Origin: Oceanobacillus sojae
GTDB lineage: Bacteria; Bacillota; Bacilli; Bacillales; Amphibacillaceae
Reading direction: 5' to 3'
Assembly: GCF_900162665.1 (NCBI RefSeq)
Contig: NZ_LT727813.1
Span: 787,533-851,532 of the forward strand
Length of the DNA: 64,000 bases
How positions within the stretch are numbered: the first letter of the stretch is position 1; each line of letters starts with the position of its first letter. Both the position numbers and the translations under genes were made by a program. The notes below the pieces were generated by a model that was not told the DNA's origin, made no database searches, and saw nothing but the letters and a program-made list of their open reading frames with translations. This document shows positions 1 to 8,347 of this stretch, piece after piece.

Positions 1-45
1 TAAGACGGTGTACTTTATGGTTTGTAATAACGGATTCGTTTTCAT
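1..45 (-). CDS. Carbohydrate ABC transporter permease (5' end only)
   Basis: Only the first 15 codons are inside the window; the frame starts at an ATG ending at 45 and stays open to the window edge (begins MKTNPLLQT). A GGAG ribosome binding site lies just upstream (about 51-58). It follows the first permease gene by 21 bases, which is where the second (MalG-type) inner-membrane permease of a sugar ABC importer is normally encoded. The assignment rests on this position, since too little protein is visible for domain recognition. Confidence 0.6.
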   Translation of the reverse strand, partial: MKTNPLLQTIKYTVL

Positions 46-66
46 CTTCTCTTCTCCTTCACTGTT

Positions 67-990
67 TTACCTTTCGAAGTCTTTCCGCTTGAAGACAAAT
101 AAAATGAGACTTGTCGCCATGCCGATAATAATAAATAGAACGACTGCAACTGCTGAACCGAGTCCAATTGCCTGCCCTCCATCAACTGTTCCGAAAGCTA
201 AACGGTAAAAGAAGGTTGTCAGTACATCCGTTGAATAATATGGCCCTCCCGAAGATCCCTGCATAGCAAATACATATTCAAATGTTTCAAATGATCCTAT
301 AAATGTGAGCACAGTCATGATCATCAGTGCCGGTCCAATCATAGGGAGAGTAATTTTAAATAAAACAGTAAATGAATTCGCTCCATCAATTCTTGCCGCT
401 TCGAAAATTTCCTTATCAATCGCCTGCAGTCCAGCTAAAAATATCAGCATAGAAAAACCAATGGATGCCCAGCTGTCAACAAATATAACACTTAAGAGTG
501 CGGTACTCATATCACCCAGCCAGGGTCTTGTGAATGCTTCAAGTCCGATTGCTTCTAGCAGTGTATTAAGTGCACCTCTGGTCGGGTTTAAGATTAAGCT
601 GAATAAAAAACCGATTACGATAACAGACAGTAATTTCGGCAAGAAGAACATGCTTTTAAAAAACTCTTTACCTTTAATTTTACTATGTATAATTAAAGCT
701 AATATAAGTGAAATAATTAGTTGGGTAATTACCGTAACGAAAAAATAAATCCAGTTATGACTGAATGCGTTCAGGAAAAAATCCTTGTACGGTTTCTCTG
801 TAAATAACGTTATAAAATTTTGAAATCCTATAAAATCCACCCGCTCAAATCCATTAAACGAATAAAAGCTGTTTAAGGCAGCCGAGATTAATGGATACAG
901 CTGAAAAACACCATAAATCAGTGCGGCAGGAAGTATGAATAAATGAACAAGATGCTTTTTATATCTATTTTTCCGCTTATTTTTAGCCAT
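67..990 (-). CDS. Carbohydrate ABC transporter permease, MalF/UgpA type
   Basis: A 307-residue inner-membrane protein with about six hydrophobic segments. The EAA loop (EAARIDGAN, about residue 200), which contacts the ATPase subunit, is clear. A start 18 codons upstream is possible, but the ATG at 990 follows a GGGAGG ribosome binding site and begins MAKNKRKNRYKK, a typical basic N-terminus. It lies downstream of two solute-binding protein genes and murQ, so the substrate is probably a wall-derived amino sugar. No ATPase gene is nearby; such transporters often share an MsmX-type ATPase encoded elsewhere. Family is certain, substrate is inferred. Confidence 0.9.
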   Translation of the reverse strand: MAKNKRKNRYKKHLVHLFILPAALIYGVFQLYPLISAALNSFYSFNGFERVDFIGFQNFITLFTEKPYKDFFLNAFSHNWIYFFVTVITQLIISLILALIIHSKIKGKEFFKSMFFLPKLLSVIVIGFLFSLILNPTRGALNTLLEAIGLEAFTRPWLGDMSTALLSVIFVDSWASIGFSMLIFLAGLQAIDKEIFEAARIDGANSFTVLFKITLPMIGPALMIMTVLTFIGSFETFEYVFAMQGSSGGPYYSTDVLTTFFYRLAFGTVDGGQAIGLGSAVAVVLFIIIGMATSLILFVFKRKDFER

Positions 991-1060
991 GGAGTCCACC
1001 CTCCCAAAAGGTGAATACACAATCAAAGGTGATTGTGTATTCATTTTTATTTAAGTGTGT

Positions 1061-1269
1061 GTTCAAAAGGTCTGATAAATAGGGCCAAGAAGTTTAAGGC
1101 GACTAACTTTTTCCGAACGGAGCGTATGCTTTATAATACGTGAGTATCGGAAAAAGTTAGTCAACGCACTTCCGCAGGATGCGGTGGCTTCTACGTTGCC
1201 CACACGACGTGGGCGCTCTTAGTAGAAGATCCTCTTATCGCCGTGTCATCTTTATTGGACTTTTTGAAC
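1061..1269. repeat. 209-bp structured repeat-like element with terminal inverted repeats
   Basis: Non-coding. Its ends are 12-bp inverted repeats with 11 matches (1061-1072 and 1258-1269). Inside are a perfect 16-bp inverted repeat (1101-1116 with 1147-1162, 30-base loop) and a nested hairpin (7-bp outer arms 1188-1194/1222-1228, 6-bp inner arms 1198-1203/1209-1214). It lies between a binding-protein gene and its permease gene, so the operon transcript would carry these stems. The layout resembles MITE-like repeats I recall from Oceanobacillus and relatives; only one copy is in this window, so the repetitive nature is inference. Confidence 0.6.
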
Positions 1270-1282
1270 ATCCTCTTTAACG

Positions 1283-2578
1283 TTACTCATCTTCCTCAAT
1301 CATCTCTAACTCTTCCACTCCCTCTTCTGCAGCTCTTTCTGCATTTTCCTGTGATTGTTCGAGTAATTCTTCCTTTGTGATTTCTCCTAAATACATGCCC
1401 TGCAATCCGTCTTCAAATATCCCCTTTGTAGATGGAGATCCTAACCCATACTCAACAAGCATAAGATAAGGAGTCGAGTTAGCCTCTGAAGCCTCCATAA
1501 TTTGTTTTACAATATCATGTGATGCAGTTACTCCCTCTACAGCACTAACCCGGGTTAAGTTATCGGTAAATAATTGGCCGAACTCCGGGCTGGCCATAAA
1601 TTCCATAAACTTTAAGGCTTCTTCTTCATGCTCTGTACCTTCCACAACACCATAGGAACCATCCACCCAGTTCATAACTAATGGATCATCTGAACCTTCC
1701 TCCTTAAACCCGGGAATGACACCTATGGAAAGGTCAGGGTTACTATTTTCCAATACTTCTAATTGAAAATCTCCATTTACATACATTGCTGCTTCTTCTG
1801 TATAAAATAATGCTGTTGAATCCGCATCATCTAAAGCCATAAAGTCGTCAGCTATATATTCTGTAAGCTCTTCCATTCTATCTAAGGACTCCATCATCCG
1901 GGGGTCTGTTAAATCAGCTTCACCCTCTGTTATATCCTCAACAAAGTCATTGCCTCCATATGCAGTTGGCGTTATAACCCCGTGCAGCATAGACAACAGC
2001 CACGCTTCTCTTCCACCCACGGATAATGGTGTAACGCCATTATTCTTTAATTCCTGGCTGACCGCTATAAAATCATCCCATGTTTCCGGAGGCTCCAGCC
2101 CATATTCATTAAAAATATCTATATTATAGTAAATCAGACCAATATTTAAAGACAAAGGTATTCCATAGGTATTTCCATCACTTCCCTGCGCAGCCTCTAA
2201 ATACGTTTCATCAAAGTTATCAAGACCCTCTATATCATCTAAAGCCACTAAATATCCATTATCCGCAATTGTCCGGGCACCTGTATAAGGTCTGAGCTGC
2301 ACAATGTCCGGTCCTGTTCCTGACACTAAGGCATTGGTTAAGATTGTGTTATATTCCGTAGCCTCAAATGGATTAAATTTAATTTTAATATCTGGGTTTT
2401 CTTCCTCAAAAGCAGCGATTATCTCCTCATATGCAGATCTGTCCTCTGTTCTCCAGCTATACATTTCCAGCTCTACAGCATCTTCACTTGAATTACCGGA
2501 ACCTCCCCCATTTCCACATCCAGCAGCTATCCCGCTGAACAAGATGAAGAATATTCCAAGCAATAGCTTTTCCTTCAT
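1283..2578 (-). CDS. Sugar-binding lipoprotein of ABC transporter (paralogue 2)
   Basis: A 431-residue family 1 extracellular solute-binding protein. The N-terminus is a lipoprotein signal with acceptor Cys21 (IAAGC), so it is tethered outside the membrane. The body is closely similar along its whole length to the product of the next upstream gene (2732-4030); both share the motif VSGTGPDIVQLRPY and an almost identical acidic C-terminus. The pair looks like a tandem duplication. Its job would be substrate capture for the permeases encoded downstream; the surrounding murQ, kinase and murR genes suggest MurNAc or a related amino sugar. Confidence 0.9.
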   Translation of the reverse strand: MKEKLLLGIFFILFSGIAAGCGNGGGSGNSSEDAVELEMYSWRTEDRSAYEEIIAAFEEENPDIKIKFNPFEATEYNTILTNALVSGTGPDIVQLRPYTGARTIADNGYLVALDDIEGLDNFDETYLEAAQGSDGNTYGIPLSLNIGLIYYNIDIFNEYGLEPPETWDDFIAVSQELKNNGVTPLSVGGREAWLLSMLHGVITPTAYGGNDFVEDITEGEADLTDPRMMESLDRMEELTEYIADDFMALDDADSTALFYTEEAAMYVNGDFQLEVLENSNPDLSIGVIPGFKEEGSDDPLVMNWVDGSYGVVEGTEHEEEALKFMEFMASPEFGQLFTDNLTRVSAVEGVTASHDIVKQIMEASEANSTPYLMLVEYGLGSPSTKGIFEDGLQGMYLGEITKEELLEQSQENAERAAEEGVEELEMIEEDE

Positions 2579-2731
2579 TACTGAAAACCTCCTCTGTGCT
2601 TTTATTACAGCGCGACTTTTTTATGAGATGAATAACCGCTACAGAATGCCTTTTGAGGAAGCGCTGCCAAAACATTTGAGAACTAATTTTTTTATTAACT
2701 GTGGTGGAAAATTAAAAACATCCTTTCCCTT

Positions 2732-4030
2732 TTACTCATCTTCTTCAATCATCTCTAACTCTTCCACGCCTTCTTCAGCAGCTCTTTCTGCATTTTCCTG
2801 TGTTTGTTCAAGTAAGTCTTCTTTCGTAATTTCTCCCAGATACATTCCTTGCAGCCCATCTTCAAAAATTGTTTTTGATGTCGGCGAGCCTTCTCCATAA
2901 TGCACAAGCATAAGGTAAGGTGTGGAATTTGCTTCAGAAGCCTCTGTCACCTGCTGAACAATTTCGTGTGTAGCTGTTACCCCATCTACAGCACTTACAC
3001 GGTTCAAGCTATCACTGAACGTTTGTCCGAACTCCTGTGATGCCATAAATTCCATGAATTTCAGAGCTTCCTCCTCATGCTCTGTTCCTTCAACGACTCC
3101 GTAAGAGCTGTCCACCCAGTCCATCGCCAGCGGTTCTTCTCCGTCTTCCTCCTTGAATCCGGGAATAACACCAATTGGAGTATCCGGAATATTATTTTCA
3201 AAGGTTTCTAATCGATAATCTCCATTAATATACATTGCTGCTTCTTCTGCATAGAATAAAGCTTGTGCATCATTATCGTCTAAAGCAACGAAATCATCTG
3301 GCAAAAACGCTGCAATTTCTTCCATTCGATCTAGAGACGCTACCATACGTTCATCCGTTAAGTCTGTGTTCCCTTCTGTTAATTCATCAACAAATTCGTT
3401 ACCACCATATGCTGTCGGCGCGATAACACCGTGAAGCATCGATAATAGATACGCGTCTCTTCCACCTTGAGCTACAGGAATAATATCATTAGCCAATAAT
3501 TCCTCACTAACGCTTACAAACTCCTCCCATGTCTCCGGAACTGCTAATCCATACTCTTCAAAAATATTCTGGTTATAAAAAATAACACCCACGTTTAATG
3601 ACAATGGTATTCCATAGGTACTTCCGTCACTTCCCTGTGCTGCTTCTAAATAAGAATCGTCGAAGTTTTCAATGCCTTCTATATCATCTAAAGCCACTAA
3701 ATATCCATTGTCGGCAATCGTCTGGGCTCCTGAATAAGGTCTCAGCTGCACAATATCCGGTCCTGTTCCCGACACCAGTGCATTGGTTAAAATCGTATTA
3801 TATTCCGTAGAATCAAATGGATTGAACTTAATTTTAATATCAGGATTCTCTTCTTCAAAAGCTGCAATTATCTCCTCATATGCCGCCCTGTCCTCTGTTC
3901 TCCAGCTGTACATTTCCAGCTCTACGGCATCTTCATTTGAGCTGCCGGAACTGTCTCCATTACCACCACATGCAGCAAGCATTCCACTGCATATAATTAA
4001 GACCATTCCAAACAATAGACTCTTCTTCAT
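2732..4030 (-). CDS. Sugar-binding lipoprotein of ABC transporter (paralogue 1)
   Basis: A 432-residue family 1 solute-binding lipoprotein with acceptor Cys21 (MLAAC). It is the upstream member of the tandem pair. A GGAGG-type site precedes the ATG at 4030, and a second AGGAGG sits right after the murQ stop, about 60 bases further upstream, with no obvious gene of its own. The likely substrate is a peptidoglycan-derived sugar, inferred from neighbours. The two copies differ mainly in the middle of the protein, which could mean different ligand preference. Confidence 0.9.
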   Translation of the reverse strand: MKKSLLFGMVLIICSGMLAACGGNGDSSGSSNEDAVELEMYSWRTEDRAAYEEIIAAFEEENPDIKIKFNPFDSTEYNTILTNALVSGTGPDIVQLRPYSGAQTIADNGYLVALDDIEGIENFDDSYLEAAQGSDGSTYGIPLSLNVGVIFYNQNIFEEYGLAVPETWEEFVSVSEELLANDIIPVAQGGRDAYLLSMLHGVIAPTAYGGNEFVDELTEGNTDLTDERMVASLDRMEEIAAFLPDDFVALDDNDAQALFYAEEAAMYINGDYRLETFENNIPDTPIGVIPGFKEEDGEEPLAMDWVDSSYGVVEGTEHEEEALKFMEFMASQEFGQTFSDSLNRVSAVDGVTATHEIVQQVTEASEANSTPYLMLVHYGEGSPTSKTIFEDGLQGMYLGEITKEDLLEQTQENAERAAEEGVEELEMIEEDE

Positions 4031-4115
4031 TACTAAAACCTCCTATTTAAAGTATTAAGATTGGTATGATTCCTAAATTATTCAGAGCAGTAATATGCTC
4101 ACCTCCTATATATGT

Positions 4116-5003
4116 TTATTCTTTATTCCATTCACCCAACGCTTTAACAAAGTTTCCCTGATGCTTCCTCAATCTTTCTTGAGCAATGCTTGCATCAACA
4201 TCAAACATCAGCATCAGTATAGCTGCTTTCGTATCTCCACCAGCTTTGTCATAGACCCGGCCGGCCTCTTTATCGCTTGCCTGAGTCAATTCTTTAATAA
4301 TAGATATAGCTCTATTTCGCAGTTTCTTGTTTTTGGCTTGTAAATTAATCATCAGATTTTCATATACTTTCCCCGTCCGCACCATGGTTACTGTAGACAG
4401 CATATTCAACACCAGTTTTTGAGCTGTTCCTGCCTTTAACCTTGTTGATCCGGTTAATATTTCCGGACCTACAGGAAGCTCAATGGCAATATCCACTTCC
4501 TCTGATAATCTTGTATTCTCGTTACAGGAAATTCCGATTGTTGTTAATCCTAATGCTTTTGCCTTCTTCACCGCTCCCAGCACATAAGGTGTCTGACCGC
4601 TTGAAGCAATTCCTACGATTACATCTCCTTGCTTGGCAGCTTCCTTCACATCCTGCTCCCCAAGCTGGTCATTATCTTCTGCATTTTCGATAGCAGTACG
4701 CAGTGCTTTATCCCCGCCAGCGATAATACCTTGAATAACATCAGGCGTTACACCAAAAGTCGGCGGGCATTCAGAGGCATCCAAAACACCCAGCCTGCCG
4801 CTTGTCCCTGACCCTAAATAAATGACTTTATGCTTTTTCTCAATTGCTGCTACCATAGCTTCTACAGCCTTCTCTATTTGTGGCAAAGCTTTCTCTACAA
4901 CATCAGGAACTGTTTTATCCTGTTTGTTCATCAACTGTAAAATTTCATAAGTTGTCTTTTCATGTAAATGGTTCGATTCTTTATTTCTCATCTCTGTCTG
5001 CAT
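4116..5003 (-). CDS. murQ: N-acetylmuramic acid 6-phosphate etherase
   Basis: A 295-residue SIS-domain enzyme that cleaves the D-lactyl ether of MurNAc-6-phosphate to give GlcNAc-6-phosphate and lactate in the cytoplasm. Family signatures include the sugar-phosphate loop GSGTSGRLGVLDASECPPTF near residue 68 and GIASSGQTPYV. Length matches the family (about 300). Two ATGs are in frame at the start; the one at 5003 lies 10 bases from an AGAAGGG site (5014-5020), whereas the one at 5009 is too close, so 5003 is preferred. It sits between the hydrolase gene and the ABC transporter genes, in a single apparent operon. Confidence 0.93.
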   Translation of the reverse strand: MQTEMRNKESNHLHEKTTYEILQLMNKQDKTVPDVVEKALPQIEKAVEAMVAAIEKKHKVIYLGSGTSGRLGVLDASECPPTFGVTPDVIQGIIAGGDKALRTAIENAEDNDQLGEQDVKEAAKQGDVIVGIASSGQTPYVLGAVKKAKALGLTTIGISCNENTRLSEEVDIAIELPVGPEILTGSTRLKAGTAQKLVLNMLSTVTMVRTGKVYENLMINLQAKNKKLRNRAISIIKELTQASDKEAGRVYDKAGGDTKAAILMLMFDVDASIAQERLRKHQGNFVKALGEWNKE

Positions 5004-5041
5004 ACACATACATCCCTTCTCTTCTAAAAAATCCTGGACGC

Positions 5042-6067
5042 TTACCGGCTGATTAATGTTTCATAAATCAGCGTGTGAAACTTTCTTCTGATTTCAGGTA
5101 ATCGATGCTCCCTCCCATAATGAACCATATTGGTCAGCAAGACGGTAATAATTTCTTCTTTCGGATCAATCCACAGGCTTGTTCCTGTAAATCCGGTATG
5201 GCCAAAAGAACCAATAGACCAGGCTGGACCACAGGTTGCTCCAATCGATTTGTCACATAATACCTCAAAGCCCAGACCCCGATTTTGAATCACATTTTCT
5301 TTGATTAAAGCCATTGTCTCGGGTTTTAAAACCGACTGTGTTTCCGGATACAGCCAGTAATTCGCATAGGCCGCCACATCCTTAACAGTTGAAAATAAAC
5401 CTGCCGAACCGCTGACACCTCCCAGATGAAATGCTTTTTCATCATGAACCTCACCATGCACATATTTCTCATTAACTTTCTCAGTGGCTGCAATTTTATT
5501 TTTCTCAATCTGTTCAGGAAGGAAGTCCGTATCTGTCATGCTCCATGGCTGATATAACTCCTTTTTTGCAAATACATTCAGTCTCTGCTTCGTTATTGTT
5601 TCTATTAATTTTCCCAGTATAATCATACCGATATCACTGTATAATACTTGGGTACCAGGAGGATAAACTGCTTTGCAATTCAGAACTTCCTTCCATACAT
5701 CTCTTTGTTGATAACGGTTTTTAAAGGTTAAATCCGCAGAAACGCCTGATATATGCTGCAGGAAATGACGGATAGTAATGTCTTTCAGAGGAAATTCGGA
5801 AAGATACTTACTCACCGTATCATCTATATGCAATTCCCCTCGTTCATATAAAAATAAAATACCAGGCAGTGTACACATAACTTTTGTTAAGGAAGCTAAA
5901 TCAAAATAAGTATCTGCTGTGACTGGAATACGTTCCCCCTGATTGTTTAAAAATGAGCCTGCACTGCTTAATGTCTTTCTCTGCTTCCCGTGCTGAATAA
6001 GATAAACTGCCCCAGGAATTTCATCTTTCGCTATCAATTCCTCCAAATACTGTTCATAAGCATTCAT
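5042..6067 (-). CDS. Serine beta-lactamase-like hydrolase (class C / DD-peptidase fold, YbbE-like)
   Basis: A 341-residue protein of the serine beta-lactamase/esterase superfamily. The three active-site motifs are visible: SLTK at 59-62 (nucleophile Ser59), YSD at 143-145 and HTG at 290-292. There is no signal peptide, so it appears cytoplasmic, which fits a role on imported wall fragments rather than drug resistance. B. subtilis carries a related gene (ybbE) in its murQ-murR-murP-amiE-nagZ cluster. The next gene upstream ends 3 bases before its start, indicating one transcript. Its exact substrate is not established by the sequence. Confidence 0.8.
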   Translation of the reverse strand: MNAYEQYLEELIAKDEIPGAVYLIQHGKQRKTLSSAGSFLNNQGERIPVTADTYFDLASLTKVMCTLPGILFLYERGELHIDDTVSKYLSEFPLKDITIRHFLQHISGVSADLTFKNRYQQRDVWKEVLNCKAVYPPGTQVLYSDIGMIILGKLIETITKQRLNVFAKKELYQPWSMTDTDFLPEQIEKNKIAATEKVNEKYVHGEVHDEKAFHLGGVSGSAGLFSTVKDVAAYANYWLYPETQSVLKPETMALIKENVIQNRGLGFEVLCDKSIGATCGPAWSIGSFGHTGFTGTSLWIDPKEEIITVLLTNMVHYGREHRLPEIRRKFHTLIYETLISR

Positions 6068-6070
6068 TTA

Positions 6071-7054
6071 CTAACCTCTTTTCTGCCTGTCACTTGTATT
6101 TGTAAGCATTGTTTCAATTTGTTCTGCAGAATAACCCTGCTGTTTAAGAACGAGCACAATACTTCCGACAACGGGATGCCTTTGTGCTTTGATTACCTTT
6201 ACTGATGAAATCGCAGCTAATTCAGCTGTTACTTCTTTGGCTATAAAATCATTTTGAAAAATTCCTCCAGCCAGTACAAATGGAATATCCTTTACATCTG
6301 TCTGGAACAATTTTTGAAATAAAATCCCTCCGCGTTCCGCTATCTGCCTGGCAGTCTCCCTGATAATATTTAGAGCAACCTCATCATTTTGAGCAGCTGC
6401 CTGAAAGACATAGCTTGCGAATGCTGCTATCCGCTGTTTTTCAAAATCCTGATAAATAACAGGGACCAGCTCTTCTATCCGGTTAATAGCTTCTCCTTCC
6501 AAGATATGATTTGTCAGCATTGTTTCAGGCCCTAACCCATCTAATTCATTAAATACAGCTACCAAAGCCTGAGAGCCTATATGATATCCACTGCCTGGAT
6601 CACCGCCGACCAAATGCCCCCATCCTCCAATACGAATTGTCTTTGCTTGATGAACGCCGATGGTGATCGCTCCTGTTCCGCAAATAGATACGATGCCATC
6701 CCTGCCAAGCGTTTCTGAATAAAGGGCAATTTTCCCATCATTTTCAACTATTATTTCTTTTATTTTATGTAAATACTGAGAAGATTCTTTAAAGTATTCC
6801 AGCCATTTCGTCTGGTCTGCTTTTCTTCCCAATCCTGCAATCCCTAACCCGATTGATAATTCGATATTTTCAGATAAAAAAGGAGATTCATATGCTTTGT
6901 TTATCATTCGATTAACTACACCCACAGAATGCGCATAGCTGGTGCTATGCGGATTTGCAGCTTCTTCCTCCCCTTCCCAAATGACCCCCTCTCCTTTATG
7001 AAATAAGCTTGCTTTTGTTTTTGTACCCCCGCCATCAATTCCTAAAATATACAT
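6071..7054 (-). CDS. BadF/BadG-type amino-sugar kinase (GlcNAc/MurNAc kinase-like)
   Basis: A 327-residue ASKHA-fold kinase beginning with the phosphate-loop signature GIDGGGTKTKA. A second nucleotide motif (SICGTGAITIG, near residue 130) and an adenosine motif (VLAGGIFQND, near 260) follow. Relatives include N-acetylglucosamine kinase and Clostridium MurK, which phosphorylates GlcNAc and MurNAc. Placed between murR and the hydrolase and upstream of murQ, the natural reading is phosphorylation of sugar imported unphosphorylated by the ABC transporter, supplying MurNAc-6-phosphate to MurQ. Family is clear; substrate is inferred. Confidence 0.85.
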   Translation of the reverse strand: MYILGIDGGGTKTKASLFHKGEGVIWEGEEEAANPHSTSYAHSVGVVNRMINKAYESPFLSENIELSIGLGIAGLGRKADQTKWLEYFKESSQYLHKIKEIIVENDGKIALYSETLGRDGIVSICGTGAITIGVHQAKTIRIGGWGHLVGGDPGSGYHIGSQALVAVFNELDGLGPETMLTNHILEGEAINRIEELVPVIYQDFEKQRIAAFASYVFQAAAQNDEVALNIIRETARQIAERGGILFQKLFQTDVKDIPFVLAGGIFQNDFIAKEVTAELAAISSVKVIKAQRHPVVGSIVLVLKQQGYSAEQIETMLTNTSDRQKRG

Positions 7055-7060
7055 TTCTCT

Positions 7061-7930
7061 TCACCCTTTTTTAGGATTTCGAAATTCTCTTTGTAAAGCC
7101 TCTCTCGTCTGGTTCAGATAATTAATTGTTGCATCATAATTTCTTGAGGCAACACCGGTAAATAAAATATCAATAATATTAAGCTGTGCAATTCTTGATG
7201 CTGTCGCTGCACTTCGGACCAGATCGGATTCTACAGATGAAACGCATAGATGAATATCCACTAATTCAGATAATGTATTTTTTCCGTATCTGGTAATTGC
7301 TATTGTTACAGCATTATTTTGCTTCGCATTCCGGATTGCAGAGAGTACATGTTTGGTTTCCCCGGAATAAGAAATTCCAACAGCAACATCTGTTTCTCTG
7401 AGCGTGACAGACGAAGTTAATTGTAAATGTGCATCCTCATAGGCAGTACAGTATTTATTAATTCTCAGGAATTTCTGCTGTGCATCCTGAGCAATAACCT
7501 GTGATGCCGCCGCTCCATAAAAATCAATTCTGTTTGCTTTATTTAACGCTTCAATTGCTTCCTCCACACTATTTTTTTCTAAGATTTTTAATGTCTGTCT
7601 GATTGATTCCACATTTTTCTGGGAAACTTTCTCAATCAATGAATTGACATTTTCATCGGATATAATTTCATTTCCGTTGTAGATATTTAATTCACTGGTC
7701 TGCAAGTCCCCGGCAATTCGCAGCTTTAAATCCTGAAAACCGGAAACTCCTATATTCTTGCAAAGACGTGTAATTGCAGCTTGGCTGGAACCGCTCCGGT
7801 TCGAAAGCTCTTTAATAGATAGACGCACTATTTCCTCAGGGTTTTCTAATATATATACAGCGGCATTTTTCTCAGCCGGTTTTATATGATTCATTGCTTC
7901 TCTTATTCGAATCAGGCCATCATTATTCAT
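7061..7930 (-). CDS. murR: MurR/RpiR family transcriptional regulator
   Basis: A 289-residue regulator with an N-terminal RpiR-type helix-turn-helix (about 1-80, containing SGSSQAAITRLCKNIG) and a C-terminal SIS domain (about 125-260) that binds a sugar phosphate. It is the first gene of the salvage operon, six bases ahead of the kinase gene, and is preceded by a strong promoter overlapped by an inverted repeat (7965-8023), so it probably represses its own operon until an amino-sugar phosphate accumulates. The murR name rests on the murQ context. Confidence 0.85.
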   Translation of the reverse strand: MNNDGLIRIREAMNHIKPAEKNAAVYILENPEEIVRLSIKELSNRSGSSQAAITRLCKNIGVSGFQDLKLRIAGDLQTSELNIYNGNEIISDENVNSLIEKVSQKNVESIRQTLKILEKNSVEEAIEALNKANRIDFYGAAASQVIAQDAQQKFLRINKYCTAYEDAHLQLTSSVTLRETDVAVGISYSGETKHVLSAIRNAKQNNAVTIAITRYGKNTLSELVDIHLCVSSVESDLVRSAATASRIAQLNIIDILFTGVASRNYDATINYLNQTREALQREFRNPKKG

Positions 7931-7964
7931 TTTTTGTAAACCCTTTCATTTATAATTTATATGG

Positions 7965-8023
7965 AGTATATTACAATTGAAATTTAATGTCAATATTTTT
8001 ATAATATTAAAATTAAATTTCAA
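7965..8023 (-). promoter_or_regulatory. murR operon promoter with candidate MurR operator
   Basis: On the minus strand TTGACA (7988-7993) and TATACT (7965-7970) are separated by exactly 17 bases. A perfect 12-bp inverted repeat, TTGAAATTTAAT at 7977-7988 and its complement at 8012-8023 (23 bases between), puts one half-site inside the spacer, touching the -35 box, and the other just upstream. The TGAAA/TTTCA form is in keeping with RpiR-family operators. Binding itself is inferred. Confidence 0.75.
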
Positions 8024-8122
8024 ATACAAATTTTATTTCTGATTAATTTGTAATGACAGCTTGTAAAGGGTATCTTCTTTCACGTAAAAAAGGTGAAATC
8101 TGTTTACAATATTATAAAACAA

Positions 8123-8164
8123 AAAATCCGGACTGCTCATAATGATTACAGCAAACCGGATTTT
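8123..8164 (-). terminator. Terminator of the M20 amidohydrolase operon
   Basis: Hairpin with 9-bp outer arms (8123-8131 and 8156-8164, AAAATCCGG type) and an inner TGCT/AGCA pairing; read on the minus strand it is followed by TTTTTTGTTTT. It lies downstream of the amidohydrolase gene ending at 8348. The rest of 7931-8347 shows only the murR promoter and no coding region. Confidence 0.7.
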
Positions 8165-8347
8165 ATATGGCTAACATCCTTACATTGTCATTTAACAATT
8201 CATCACTATAAATTAGGCTAAGTAAACAACTATAAAAAGTGGTTCAGACAATCTGTTACCTATTTTTCAACAGCATCTAACAGAGCTTTTTTGCCACTCC
8301 TCAATATTTATATCATTCCCGTTTTTTTCTTCTTATATATTGTTTCC

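Noticed and set aside
1101-1162. 16-bp inverted repeat taken as a simple intrinsic terminator
   Set aside because: Loop is 30 bases, neither strand has a following T-run, and it is part of a larger element with terminal repeats lying inside an operon.
2304-2900. Long plus-strand frame opposite the duplicated binding-protein genes (similar one at 3783-4058)
   Set aside because: Serine-rich antisense of the acidic C-termini and signal regions; appears in both copies because the sense genes are duplicates.
4031-4115. Second AGGAGG site just after murQ, possibly a leader peptide gene
   Set aside because: No ATG, GTG or TTG at proper spacing; the following frame would need an ATT or ATA start.
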